Source of the DNA: Elysia crispata
Lineage: Eukaryota; Mollusca; Gastropoda; Plakobranchidae
NCBI GenBank assembly: GCA_033675545.1
Contig: JAWDGP010000260.1
Span: 749,501-813,500 of the forward strand
Direction of reading: 5' to 3'
Length of the DNA stretch: 64,000 nt
The notes under the pieces: model-generated
Told to the model about the DNA's origin: nothing
Databases searched by the model: none
Seen by the model: the letters and a program-made list of their open reading frames with translations, nothing else
Program-made: the position numbers and the translations under genes
In this document: piece by piece, positions 32,000 through 63,948 of the stretch
Numbering within the stretch: position 1 is the stretch's first letter
Layout: each line of letters starts with the position of its first letter

Positions 32000-34900
32000 C
32001 AACATAATAGAATTAACGAAATAATATTCAAAATTTGATGAAGCTCACCCGAAGGCTGAAAAAGAGGAAGTAGGAAGGTGTATCAATGTAACCAAAGGAT
32101 TTAGAAATACGAGCTCTTAATTCAAACCTTTCTGGTGCAATTATTTGGTTGCGTACTTAATGGCTTTACCATTATAAGACTCACCCGCATATAATTATGT
32201 ATAAAAGCCCAATGCCGATTCCTACTCAATGTCAACTGCATGTCTAACTTAATATGTTTGTGTGCCAACAGGGCATGCATTTCTTCAGAGTTCACACTCT
32301 TGGGTCTTTTGAGTATCATCGGAGGACTAATTCTATGGCTCCCCAACAATTGAAAAGAGTATGTCGAGGCTTAAACAAGAAAAACATTCTACGAAATAAC
32401 TACAGTCCAGACAGAAAGAACACAACAATTAAGAAATGTAATGTTACCCACATTAGCCTATACTTAATGCAAAGCCTTTTCAATTTAAAACGTATAAGAA
32501 TTTTAAGCATTTGTCAAACTAATATAAAAATCAACGTGAAGGACTAATAACAGAAAAAAAAATTACAAAAATAAAAGGAAAGCGTTTCTAATACCTACAA
32601 GGATATTCCAAGATCAAAAGAAAAAAAGTCACAAAAAAGTCTCAATATGAAGAGTCTGAAAGAGAATGGTAAAAAAAAGACGCCCAGATAGTAAGTCAAC
32701 ACCCAAGTCACTGAGAAATTAATGGAATTATTCAAAGTCATAAAATATCCCACAGAAATCACTATCTCAACTTTCATTGTATCACCACTTATTTACCAGA
32801 CTTCAAGGCTGTCTTCCACAGTTACTCCACTGCCACAACACACTCAGGCCAATGGCACATTCTCTTGTGGTAATTTATATTGAATCCTCATATACAGATG
32901 TTTTCTGAAGAGTCCTGTTTAAATTGTATGGTTAACCTGCTCTTTATTATCTTAAAGAGCGTCACTGAAAGTTTGAAATCCACAAAGGCACTTTCTGTAG
33001 GTGATCCTGCCTTATGGCAAACCCAATACTGAATTGTGACTTTAAGGAAAATGGACAGACAAATTCTGAGGACTTGTTATCTCCGTTTTGTCTGATCTGG
33101 ACTTAAATATGGAAAATTTAGATGAAATTCAGAAAAATGCACTTAGCCTCATCAACTTTGAAATCTGAGATTTTAGCATATATAGGACTTATTGGAGTGT
33201 GCTGAGAAAAATTTGGTTGTGAGATGAACAACAAAAAGAATAATAGGCAGTAAAGACCAGACTCCAGCAAAGATCCATCAAGCATGCTATTGGAGATTTC
33301 AGTAAGTTGCTTTCACAAGAAGGGCCGAGAAATGACAAGCAATTTTCTCCAAACACTTGGATCAGAAAACCTGAAATGAGAAAATAATGCTTTGTTCTAT
33401 AAATGATTTTCTGACCCAGTTGAGCTTATGTTTGCAATAAACAGGAATCTGATCTCTGGTTTTATGTTCTCAGCCTTTAATAAAGGTACATGTATAACCA
33501 AGACAGGATGTGTAATCTTGATGCAGTTCCTTATGGTAGCTGTAAAGGACTCTCAAAGGTCTGTGGATAAAAAAGCACAAACTACAAAGCTGATGTAAAA
33601 TTGATGGCCATGATATGTGTCTCCAGGGTATCATCATCTCTTCTGCTTCCCCACTCTAAATAATTTGAGAGGTTCCTTGATCCACATGAAATCAAGCAAA
33701 GGCAACACTCTTTGTGAAAACATAGTCTGGAAGAATTTGCATCTACTACTGCATGGGATTAGGCAGAACGGTCAAAGCTCAAGCATCACCATATCATTCC
33801 AGAAATGCTATTTAAAAGACAAAAAAAAGACTATACGAGTAATACCATTGTTATTGACTTTGAACTAGACTTTTTATTCCAGTGTTGTTGTAGATGTGGA
33901 TAAATAGGTACCCGAATACTGCCTTTTGTGGGTTGACCTAACATGGAGTATCTGTGATCAAGACTTCTCGCTATTACAGAAGTGGATTGTTTTGAAATCT
34001 GGATATTCCCATTTTTAAAGAAATTGAAATAGAAGAAGAATGGAGATTTTAAAGTATCTTTAACCTTGGGTTTTCTTGCTATCCTAGATCTCATTATGAA
34101 TGGGTTTTATTGTATCTATAAGCAGCAAGTGCCACTGTAAAATTATTAAGGATCAGGAATGATTTTGTGAAATACTCAAATACCACTGTAAGGCCATGCC
34201 AGGAATGTCAGATTTGCTGAACAATAGCTTTAGCCACTTATTCTAATAAGAGTTATATTCCATTTGTTTGTGCTCACATATGTAGTTTCTATTTTCCCAT
34301 GCACGTTTGCTGCCTGCTGGAAGTAGGAAGACAGGAAATTTTAGGTGTAAATTCATCATCAGTTCCAGAGCTTTAAATATGAAACTTAAATGATTGAAAA
34401 TAAGAATACAAAACCAAGAGAAATGAAATATTTGCTCTGAGCAATGCTTTATTGCATGATTATGGGTAAGTTCATGGAATATACAGATTTCTAAAGATAC
34501 AAACTGTTTACACTTACTCTTTCTAACAACCCACAAGATATATTGCAAACTATGTCTTATGACACAGACAATAAAATGATTTTAAAAAATCTCTACTTCA
34601 ATTCACAAATAATGAATGAAAGACATTTTTAGCTGATTAAAAAAAAAATTACCTCTGATTATAAGGAATGATTGAAGACCAACAGGACATGTTTTAAAAT
34701 AAATATTCTACCAGCTTAACTCCCCATAGTCACAGAATGCAATGAAAAATCTGACTAGATCATATGGATAGCTTAGACACACACACTCATAAAAAAAAAA
34801 CCTCACTTACACCAGAATTTTAGAAAAAAGAGAAATCATTGGTTAAGTCCGGGCATAGTTAATTCTTTTAATTGTAATTTTGGTTTAAGGATGCATGATT

Positions 34901-36842
34901 TTCAGCTTTTTGCTTCCACAGTGTCTTACTGTACATGTATCATGAACTATGGAATGTCTCCAAGTCTCTCTTTGAAACAATAGATTTCTAATGATTAAAG
35001 TAAAAATAACTAAGAGCCTCTGATAATGATCCTGCTTATCCTCATGGCCTTTCAAAAATTAATCTATTCTTCCCCATAACTTGAGATTCTCACAAGCAAA
35101 TACCACCAAACTGCATACTTAAAATTTTAACAATTAACATTAGTCCCATGATAATGATAAAAGAATACATCACAAAGTGATTCAAAACACATTAAAATAA
35201 TCATCCTACTTTTCATGTACCAGATACACCACTTGGCAACACATAAAAGCAGCATTAATTCCAATTTGATATAATAATAATAAAAAAAAAAGTAAACTGA
35301 AAATTTACATAAGAAAATTAACCCACACTGATACCTTGTTTCATGACAAGGTCTAATAAATCAATGAAGGTATAATATCAATGATTGTGAGCAAATTTAC
35401 GCACAAAATTATTATTGTTATTATTATTTAATAAATCAAAGCACAAAACATGCAAGGTCGACAAGATCAAAATTTAAAATGGATTTTCGTCCAATTTATA
35501 CCTTGAATTTCCATTGTACCTCTACTATTCAGACTGAGAGAGACTTAGGAGATGTTCCAAATTATTTAGAACAACTACTGTAAAATCATTATTTGAACAT
35601 TTTTCTAGACCTTTTCCATACATTTCACATGCACCCCTTAAATATGCTCTTTATGCAAGATTGTAAACATTAATATCCCTACTGAAAACATCCTATTAAG
35701 TTAAGGAAGTCTTACAAGTTTGAGGGTCAGTACAAAGGATATTGGGACAATTCCACACTGAGCATGTCCTTTAAACTGAGATAATGTCACTGTACGCTTA
35801 TAATGCAGGCCTAAAGCATAAATAACCAGCCATATGTGTAACTTGAATCATTGCATTACTGATATTTTACAAGATTAAAAAAACAAAATAGATACACATA
35901 CAACCCCATGTCCAGAGTCAAGTTTATTTGACGTAATGATTTGCCCTCTGAACAGTGGCTCAATGTGATGAAACAATATGATGGTGACAGTTATAACTTA
36001 AAGGAACTTGAATGTGAAACCAGAAATGAAACTCACAACATAAAATCATCCTTACATCTTTAGGGAGTTTGTACATTCAAAATTTTTACAATCAATACCA
36101 AATGAACTAGTTTTTGGATATAATATTAATCTGAATTAAATACTTCCAAGTTTTAGCTAGAGTCTAAAATGGCTATTTCATACTTACACATGTAGACATT
36201 GAGAGAAAATAAAAATTTATCAAATTAGACACAATATACATAAACAGAATTTTTGGATGAGCTACATGTACAGATGAATATATACTGCAGAGCACTTATA
36301 TTTTATTTCCTTCAGCTTCAAAGATTGAATGATTATAACCCACTCTTCAGTATCATTAGATTCCTACAAACTGCACGTATAAGAACAACACAATTTACTC
36401 TTGCTTTTACCCCTATTAAGAAAAGGGATCATTTTAACCTATAAGTTTGATAAGATGAAACTGATGTTTCTAAGAATCTCAATAGACCTCTCATAGCTAT
36501 TAAACCAATTATCAAAACATAATAAATTGTTCTAATTTGGGTTTTACTCTGACTGTCATGTATCATTTAACCACTTTTTTAGTCCAACATCCTCTTTAGC
36601 TGTTTTCCCTGCTGCGTTTTCCTTCAACCCTTCCCGCTGTCACAAGATGTTACAGTTTTTCTTCTTATCACATGGCCAAAAAAGGTTGCATGGTGTTTAC
36701 ATTCTATGCATGAGTAATATTGTGTCTGTTTCTCGTAACACAGAACTGCACAGACTCTAGTGATAATTTATATTACATACTGGACAGAAATTTTTGAGAA
36801 AGGCCTTCCTGAAGGTTCTTGACCCCGCTCTTAATTTTCTTA
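32000..36842. other. Intergenic AT-rich DNA
   Basis: No gene, RNA gene or transposon recognised. Open frames are short and low in complexity. TACATGTA palindromes occur near 33487 and 34933. Confidence 0.5.
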
Positions 36843-36960
36843 GGTTAACTGTGGCTAAATGTAGGACAAGTGACAGATGCACTAAAAACAACAAGGATCA
36901 AGATGCATGGAAGGTCATGACGGCCTACGTTAAAGAGCAAGACACCTAATTGATTGATTG
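36843..36960 (+). mobile_element. Short LINE 3' end, same family as 21595-22192
   Basis: Matches the last ~110 bp of that copy (GTGGCTAAATGTAGGA, GACAGATGCACTAAAA, ATGGAAGGTCATGAC) and ends in the same CACCTAATTGATTGATTG tail. It is severely 5'-truncated. Confidence 0.8.
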
Positions 36961-37517
36961 TCATGTATCATAGTTCTGGTGAAACCACAAAAATATCACA
37001 ATAATGCTCAGCTTTGAGAGAGGAAAAAGAAATTACCTAGAGGAGCATAGCAATCATATGACAAGCAATTGAAATGATTTGATGACACAGATAACACCAA
37101 AAGTTGGAAACTTAACTCATATCAAGTTTCTCAAAATATCAGTTTCAGCTTTATAATTTGAATACAGAGGATTACATTGGAGTTCCAAACAATATTTTTT
37201 GCTGTTAAGAAATGTGACTCTCTTTAAAACATATTTTAAAGTTTAAAAAAGCCCACATTGAATACAATTCCTTTTAAATAACAAAAATTCTTTTGTTCTT
37301 GCCCAACCATCTTTTGTTGTGAGAGGTATACTAAGCAAAAACATATTTCATACCTCAGAACATTTTTTTTTCACTTTTAGGCACTTCATCCTTTCCTTTC
37401 TTATCTTCAGCTATGTATCTGTTCATCAACAACAAATTAAAACATAGATCAATGCTAAGCAAAAAAATGTTTTGACAATGTAACTTTCCGGGCGTGTGGC
37501 TTGCAAAGGATACCTAT

Positions 37518-37523
37518 TTTATT
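37518..37523 (-). terminator. Candidate poly(A) signal of the V-ATPase B gene
   Basis: TTTATT on +, AATAAA on the gene strand, about 320 nt past the stop. It is the nearest canonical hexamer I found. Confidence 0.3.
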
Positions 37524-37844
37524 GAAACCTTTTTAGTATTACAACAGTCATTTTATCACAGTGAATTACCTATTTTCACTACTATGAAAGGATATTTTCC
37601 ACCTAAAGATTACAATTTGATAAAAAGAAAATATTTAAACTTAATATTCATACCAGATAGTACTAAAGATATTCTTGTTGACAGGTTCTTCATTTGAAAA
37701 AGATCATCTTACAACTCCAAATTTTTAACATAGGTGATATGGTGAAAATTTACCATAACATTAGGCTCTCAAATATTTATGTAAATCCATAATATAATTA
37801 AGTGGAAAACAAGGAATAATTTTCTATTAAATCTAGGTTTTAAG

Positions 37845-56351
<18,507 letters not shown>

Positions 56352-56382
56352 CTTGCAGTATACTGAGAATAAGTGTTGTTTA

Positions 56383-56398
56383 TCATGTGATCATGTGA
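56383..56398. promoter_or_regulatory. Two abutting TCATGTGA M-box/CLEAR-like motifs
   Basis: TCATGTGATCATGTGA lies 32 bp before the V-ATPase B start codon. TCAYRTGA boxes bind MITF/TFEB-class bHLH-ZIP factors, which are known to activate V-ATPase genes in vertebrates and flies. A further TCATGTGA is at 56631-56638. A TCAGTA initiator-like hexamer lies between the boxes and the ATG. Motif presence is seen; function is inferred. Confidence 0.55.
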
Positions 56399-56917
56399 TA
56401 ATCATAAGCTTGCCGGTATAGTGCCAGAGAGAGCTACAAGTAATATGTCACAAATTTGAGTCTCCAGATATAAAAAGTTTTAAAAATTAAAAAAAATATA
56501 AGAGTTCCTGGATTGAATTCAGAAAGCTAAATTTATTTATCCCACTATTCAAAAATTAAAATATATGAAAGAATACAATTTAGTAAACACATGTCCTATA
56601 AATTCTAAGTACATGTGGCATTAATTTTCATCATGTGAAACTCATAGTAGGTGAATTTATGACTAGCATATCGTGGAAAAAAAATACAACTACATTTTGA
56701 CGCCTCATGACTATGCTGTTACAGTCAAGCCCAGTGCTTACGCAGCTGGGATTAGATTAGCTAGAGTAATAAGTATTGACAAAATGATGAAGAAAAAAAT
56801 AAGTAAAAGACAAATAAATGGATAAATCAAATAGATAATAAATTGAAGAAAAAAAGTGAAAAACAGAATTAAAAGTAGAGAACTGGAGTGCAAAAGATAG
56901 AGGCAGAGGCAAAATAT

Positions 56918-57060
<143 letters not shown>

Positions 57061-57193
57061 AAGGGGGAGGGGGGGGGGAGGAAAATGTTTGATTCAAAAG
57101 ACAGACAGATGTTGTTTTTTTTTCAACTATGCCTCGAAACTATTCGCAAAGCTCTACTGCGACATTCAATGTTGATTGGCTTTAATGGTGGTA

Positions 57194-57499
<306 letters not shown>

Positions 57500-57519
57500 C
57501 ATCTTGGGTAACTTTTCGT

Positions 57520-58990
57520 TGTATCTAAATTTATCTTAACATGGAACTAAACTAAACGAAATTCATCGTTCTCAGATAAATTTAAATATGATCATAGCGA
57601 AAATTAACTCCCATGCCAAAAAAAAATTGAATAAATAAGTTTTTTTAAAAAATAAAGAAATTATACACCTGAAAACGATTCAAACTTCATCGGGCCCTCT
57701 TTCAATAATTCAACACTGTGTTACCTAAAACAAATTGATCATCCAATTTACAAGCTTAACATTTATGTCAGTTGTATATCAGGTAGCTGTGTTTATCTTT
57801 TCAATAGAAAATATAACCATTTGGAATCTGCAGCATGAACGTTTTAGTTTTTAGAAAGACACAATATAAGGGTAAAAAAAGCACATATTATATGGGAGAA
57901 ATTCATACACTGATAGACAAAAGCAAAGCAGATTACATATTAATAAGCTATAAAATTCATGATTATTTTTAATTGTTATCTTTTTTTTTTCCTTAATCGA
58001 TACCATGGGATTAAAATCGTGTGTGCTAGAAAATGAAAATATTTAAATACTACCCCGCAGGTTTTCCTTACGAGTCTTTTACTCTCTATCAAAGGTTGAT
58101 CTGAACTTGCTTAGGTCTAATGCTAATTTTCTGTAATTTTTTTTGTAGAGGAAGGATTAAAAAGAAAATAATAATTTAAAAAATGAAACCAACTAGTTTC
58201 AAAATGCGCTAAAAAGAATAGCGTCACAAATTTGTTCTACATACTTGTTTTCATGGGGCCGCCAGGCACAATGCTTTGAAACTTGTAGTAAGAAGCACAT
58301 ACAAGCTAATGCTTTCTCGTGATGGTTTCTTTATTACTTTAAGAAATGAACAAAAGACCCTAATAGAATTAAAGGCGTGAAGAAAGAATGCAAAGCAGAA
58401 TTTTGACTGAGAGAATCAAGTGAGATTCTATATGCCTCGGAAGTTCACAATTATGATACCTCCTAGGAAAAAAAATTGTAACCGCATCTTATCAGACAAC
58501 CGTGCAAACATAATTAGAAAACAGTTCGTCAAGATGTAAATTTGGAAAGATTAAAAAGAGAAAGTTGAATACCCTATAACGTCACAAGCCTCTGCATTAA
58601 TTTTATACCATGGTTTAATGAATTTAACTTCTTAAAGCAGAATTATGACAGGAAACTGAAAAAAAATCAAGGTCCGATCTATAGAGGCTCTTTTCACATC
58701 AGTTTTAATACCTAATCTAGGTGCATCAGTTTTCGGAGATATCGGAAATACTGGCATCGGATTGTTTCCTTTCCAGTCTTCTGTAAATTGTATATGGGAT
58801 GCGGCTAGTTTGCTGAAGTCGTACATTTAAAACTTTCGCAGGTATCTAATTTGGTCTTTACTGAACACATTCGTTCCACTTGCTCTATAAGTTTCGCTAT
58901 CCCGATCTCTATTCTATTCAAAAGTTGGAGAATTATAATTATGGGGCAACTTGCTTGAAATATGAAATGGAAAACAATGACCACATGATA
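57520..58990. other. Intergenic AT-rich DNA
   Basis: Apart from the dispersed repeat at 58150-58233 I see nothing identifiable. Confidence 0.5.
58150..58233 (+). repeat. Dispersed repeat X, copy 2
   Basis: Inverted relative to 54411-54492; the pair flanks V-ATPase exon 1 and its upstream region. Confidence 0.8.
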
Positions 58991-58991
58991 T

Positions 58992-59000
58992 TGGAGAGAG

Positions 59001-59066
<66 letters not shown>

Positions 59067-59119
59067 AGAAATAGAGTGAGAGAGAAAGAGAGAGAGAAAA
59101 AGAAAGAAAGAAATGTAGT

Positions 59120-59190
<71 letters not shown>

Positions 59191-59214
59191 GGAGGGGGGG
59201 CGGGGGGGGGGGGG
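58992..59214. repeat. (GA)n microsatellite with terminal G runs
   Basis: Two GA blocks separated by an AGAAAG-rich stretch, ending in G-rich sequence at 59193-59214. Confidence 0.97.
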
Positions 59215-59479
59215 CAATGGCGTAATTGAATCACATTCCAACTTGGCATAAGGCTTGTCGTTGTAGAGACTACAGAGTGCGGCAGCCATTCTGTCTTAAT
59301 TAATTGTGACAAAAAAAGGCAAAGGGCGTTGGTGACAGTGAGGCAAATGCTTCAACTGGTCAGATTACACCTTTTAGCCTGTACTTGTCTCAAGGCGGAT
59401 GGTCTGAGAGTGGTTATCACTTGTTGGTAAGGTAAGTAAATATACGCAGGATAACAGTGGGACATCAAGTAAAATCTTT

Positions 59480-59481
<2 letters not shown>

Positions 59482-59529
<48 letters not shown>
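59482..59529. repeat. (AT)n microsatellite
   Basis: About 22 AT units. Confidence 0.97.
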
Positions 59530-59591
59530 GATATATTCTTTGAAAAAGAAAGTCTGCATTTTGTGAAAATAATTATAGATCTAATCATTTG

Positions 59592-59592
<1 letters not shown>

Positions 59593-59663
<71 letters not shown>

Positions 59664-59690
59664 AATTATTATTATCATCGTCATCGTCAT
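59593..59690. repeat. (AAT)n microsatellite grading into AATGAT and its mirror
   Basis: About 17 AAT units, then GATAAT repeats, then ATTATTATC/GTCATC on the other strand, so the end could fold back. Confidence 0.95.
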
Positions 59691-60378
59691 AATAACAATA
59701 TTAGTTCTATTATTGCTAATCACATAAAACTTTTTCGAAGGAAATCACCTTTATCAAGACCCTCGATAAAACATGTTTGCTATTAGTCCTTCGTGCAAAA
59801 AATTTCAAAGGCTACTCGATTGATATATGCTGAACGTTTGCGCATATCTCTTGATTTAAGAGGCGCCCTCAAATACTTAGGTACTGAGTAAATCTGCTCT
59901 AAACACCAACGAGTTAAGTGTTTATCGCTAGCCTTTAATTATTCCTTTCATCTGCATTAGCAATATCTTTTTATTTAGTCTAATTTGTTTGTTTTGGAGG
60001 CAGTTAAGTATCGAGATTTTTGTTAGCAAAGCAAATTGCAAGGGGAATTTATTGAAATATTGAAAGCACTTCATGGTATTCGCAATAAAATAACGTGTCT
60101 CTCAAATACTTCAGGTGTTGGAAAAGAAATTGCATTTAATCGAAAACGGCTCGATAGATTTGCAATCTAACATTTGGTAACTTAGACTTTTCTTTCACAA
60201 CAATGCTTCATGAATCTATTTAGGATGTTGAAGGAAGAAATAGTTACTGCGTAAATTAAGTACACATGATGCCACTTTCTCTCAATAACACTTGGTTACT
60301 TTTTCTAAACAGTTCGACGTTTATTATCTATCCATTGGAAGGTTGTTTCAATTGTGTCAATATCGATATGCTCTTACC

Positions 60379-60379
<1 letters not shown>

Positions 60380-60428
<49 letters not shown>
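60380..60428. repeat. (AT)n microsatellite
   Basis: About 24 uninterrupted AT units. Confidence 0.97.
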
Positions 60429-60431
<3 letters not shown>

Positions 60432-60968
60432 TATAGGAAAGAGGCAATATTACTCTCACTGATCATTATTTTCCGTGAGAAAAAGTCAATTTTCATTTGC
60501 TATATACCAATTATGATGAATTTCTGTATCCTCTGCTGATATTGGGTTATCAGATCTGAGACCTTTGCTTACTCGAGGGAATGTTTTTTTATTTCAAGGA
60601 GCCTGTGGTAGCTGAAAAATAAAAAGAAACAGACATCAAATCTCCGTTCAACTATGTACAAACTAATATATATAGCTTATTATAAAAATCCTAAAACTTA
60701 CCCACTTTACCCAAACTTTGTACATGTATTTGTATCCTAGTTTTTGACGAGATTACCTTCGAGTAAAGGAATGATAACCAATGATTTTAAGAGCAAATAA
60801 TTTGCCGGATGGAGTCTGTAAAAAAAATGATGTACAAAAGTTTTAAGTCTTAAGAATCTTGCTTCAGCATAAGAATAAATCATCGTTTAGACTGATGGAG
60901 TTTATTTCTAGCGATTAGCTAACTAAGTGTATTTTAGTAAATCATCATCATCATCATCAATGCCTTTC

Positions 60969-61295
60969 TCACCCTTTCTCAGGGTATAGGCCACAAACAA
61001 CAGACTTCCACTTATCCCTATCCTGGGCATTCCTTGCAGCTTCCCTCCAGCTGATATCTCCCCTTTTCATGTCCTCCTCTACCTGTCTCCGCCAAGTTAT
61101 CTGTGGTCTACCCCTTCCTCTCTTGCCTTGCGGGTTCCACTGAAGTGCATGCCTGGTAATGCTACTTGTTGGTTTTCTTAGCGTGTGTCCAACCCATCTC
61201 CATTTACGACGTCCTATCTCTTTATCTATTGGTTCCTGTCCTGTTCTTTCCCATAGAATATTGTTATGAACCTTGCCACTCCATTTAATTTTCAT
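60969..61295 (-). pseudogene. LINE C-terminal tail
   Basis: 108-aa frame with RRKWRWVGHTLRK and the RGRPQITWRR box, a common end of invertebrate LINE polyproteins. The stretch between it and the RT (61296-61648) is still recognisable (FTYLGSIIDDK, SVLLYGSET) but has stops. Confidence 0.85.
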
Positions 61296-61648
61296 TATCC
61301 GTCTTAAACAGGTGTTGATGAAAACTTGCAGTTTTGAAGTTAAAGCTTTTGTAAGGCTCTAAGTTTCACTGCCATACAAGAGTACCGACTTGACATTTGA
61401 TTGATAGAGCCTTATTTTTGTCCTCATAGAGATGTTTCGATCCTTCCATACTTTATTCAATAATCCAAATGCTGCTCGTGCCTTACCTATCCTCGTCTTT
61501 ATATCTGCTCCCGTTCCTCATTTGTCATCAATAATGCTGCCTAGATATGTGAACTCTGAAACCTCCTCTAACTGACTTCCCCCCACCATAATCGTTTCTG
61601 ATCCTGAAGTTTTGACTTTGAGAATTTTTTACTTGCCTGGGTGTATTC

Positions 61649-62868
61649 TTAGTCCAATGGTTTGGGATGTATCTCTGAGAAGTTTTGTTTTATTTTGCAT
61701 TTGATCGTGTTGTGCGATAATAGAGCTATGTCATCTGCGAAATCCAGGTCATCCAGCTGATTCCACAGAGTCCACTGAATTCCGTTTCTTTTTCCCCTTG
61801 TAACTTCCTTCAGCAGCCAATCCAGCGCTAGGATAAATAGGAAAGGCGACAGTAGGCATCCTTGTTTTACTCCTGTTTTGATCTGAAATGAATCTGTAAG
61901 TTGTCCTTCATTAAGTATTCTACATGTTGTTCCATCATACATTTTGTCTACGAGTGTTACAAGTTTTTGAGGAATGCCATAGTGTCTCATGATCTTCCAT
62001 AAAGTTGCTCTGTCGATGCTATCGAAGGCCTTCTCATAGACAATGGAGTTAATAATTAGTGATGATTTCCATTCATTTGATTGCTCTATAATGATTCTAA
62101 GGGCTGCAATTTGGTCTGTAGATGATCGATTTTTCCGGAAACCTGCCTGCTCATCTCTCAAGGTGTTGTCAACTGCATCCTTGATCTTGTTTAAAATGAC
62201 CCTGTTAAATACTTTACCTGGGATTGAAAGAAGTGTTATCCCTCTGTAATTGTTACAGTTGCCCAGATCACCTTTCTTTGGAAGTTTAACCAGGTGTCCC
62301 TCTTTCCAATCCTTTGGAAACTGCTCTTCCTTCCATATCTTTACAAATAGATCGTATAAAATATCTTTTGATACGTCTATATCTATTTTTAATGCATCTG
62401 GTGGTATTGCATCTGGTCCTGCGGCCTTGTTAGCACGTAGCTGTTTAGCAGCTTTTGCAATCTCTTCTCTGGCAGGTGGTTCGCAGCAGATCGGTAGATC
62501 CTTCCTGGCTTGCAGAAAATCAGGTTGTTTGGTGGGAGTCTATTGAGCAAACCTTCGAAACGCTCCATCCATCGCTTGTTTTGAGCTTCCTTGTCAAAGA
62601 TAGTGTTACCGTTCGCATCTTTCACTGTTGCCATTGTCGTGTTTTTTTGGCCACTGATCAATGTTGTGGTTTGGTAGAGTACCCTTGTGTGTCCACTTTG
62701 TGCTGCCTTTCCTGCTCTTTCCGCAAGTTCCGTTAGATACTTCTCTTTGTACTTCTTTATGTTCTTCTTTACCTCTTTAGCTGCTATAGAATATTCTAGC
62801 TGGGCTGCCTCTTTCTCTGTTCTTGTCCTAGCACTATTTACAGCCTCCTTTTTTATCCTTCTAGTCAA
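61649..62868 (-). pseudogene. LINE linker and reverse transcriptase region
   Basis: The linker (62868 to about 62520) is Lys/Glu-rich. The frame then shifts, and RT proper reads from about 62330 (GNCNNYRGITLLSI near 62255, DEQAGFRKNRS near 62155) down to 61649. The YADD-type box is FADD (LDFADDIALLS, near 61730). In motif A the sequence is IVYEKAFDS, where LINE RTs normally have Asp in place of that Val (codon at 62041-62039), so the catalytic triad is incomplete. Confidence 0.88.
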
Positions 62869-62877
62869 AATCTTGTC

Positions 62878-63948
62878 CTAAGATTCCTGACTAATCCATT
62901 CCTTATGCTTTCTTTCTTTCTCTCCCAAAACTTCTTTACATGTTGCAATAATTGTTTCTTTTACATGTTTCCAGTGATTCTCTACATTCCGAGAATTTAC
63001 TTCCAAGGCTTGAAACTTGTTTTTTAAACTTAGCTTGAACTCTTCCTTTTTCTTCAATCCTCCTTGCAGCAAACTGACTTGGTATTTTGGTCTCCTGTAG
63101 CCATCATTCTTATGAAAGATCTTCAGGCGCAGTTTCATTACTGCTAACAATAGGTGATGGTCCGAACCTATATCTGCTCCTCTCAGAACCCTTACATCTT
63201 CCAATGAGCGACGAAACTTTCTAGAAATACAGAAATGGTCGATCTGGTTTTCTGTCCTTTGATCTGGCGACACCCAAGTTGCTTTGTGTATCTTTTTGTG
63301 CGGAAAGATGGTATCCCCAATCACTAATCTGTTAAAGGAGCATATGTTTGCAAACTTCTCTCCGTTTTCATTCATCTGGCCAACTCCATGTTTACCCATT
63401 GTCTCTTCATATCCTGTGTTATCTTCTGCAACCTTGGCATTTGCATCTCCCATTATGATGTTCAGGTCTTTATTTGGTAGGCCTTCTATCACCGCTTGTA
63501 GTCTGTTGTAGAAGTTGTCTTTTTCCTCCTCATCATCATCATTTGTTGGTGCATATATCTGTATGATGTTCATATTAATTCTTTTGTTGGTAGTTGAAAA
63601 GGATGCCATAATAATTCTTGATCCTTGAGCTTCCCACCCTCTGAGTGTCTTTTTGGCTGTTTTACTTAGAATAAGGGCGACTCCTTCTCTGTGCGGTCCT
63701 TGGTTTTTTCCTGAGAATAAAATTTTCTCACCTGTTTGGAAACGTTTCTGTCCGAACTGCGTCCAGTGGGATTCGCTTATTCCTAGTATGTCTAGCTTAT
63801 TGCGGTGCATTTCGCTTAATGCCTGTTTGCACTTTCCTGCTTCATACAAGGTGCGTACATTCCACGACCCGATCCGGAGAGATGTTCTGGCTGAAGATGG
63901 AGGCATCTGTCCAGGGGCGTCCTTTCGGCTTTGACCTCTTGACATCAT
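62878..63948 (-). pseudogene. LINE AP-type endonuclease region
   Basis: The 356-aa frame shows the exonuclease-endonuclease-phosphatase order: SWNVRTL (Asn near residue 29), LGISESHW (Glu), IIMGDANAK (Asp/Asn pair) and GSDHHLLL (Asp-His). These catalytic boxes are intact. The enzyme nicks target DNA to prime reverse transcription. The frame ends at a TAG after WISQES, but LINE homology continues in the same frame beyond it, so the stop looks like a mutation rather than the natural end. Confidence 0.85.

Noticed and set aside
61973..63934. Several 60-98 aa frames on + opposite the LINE
   Set aside because: Shadows of the LINE coding frames; no independent support.
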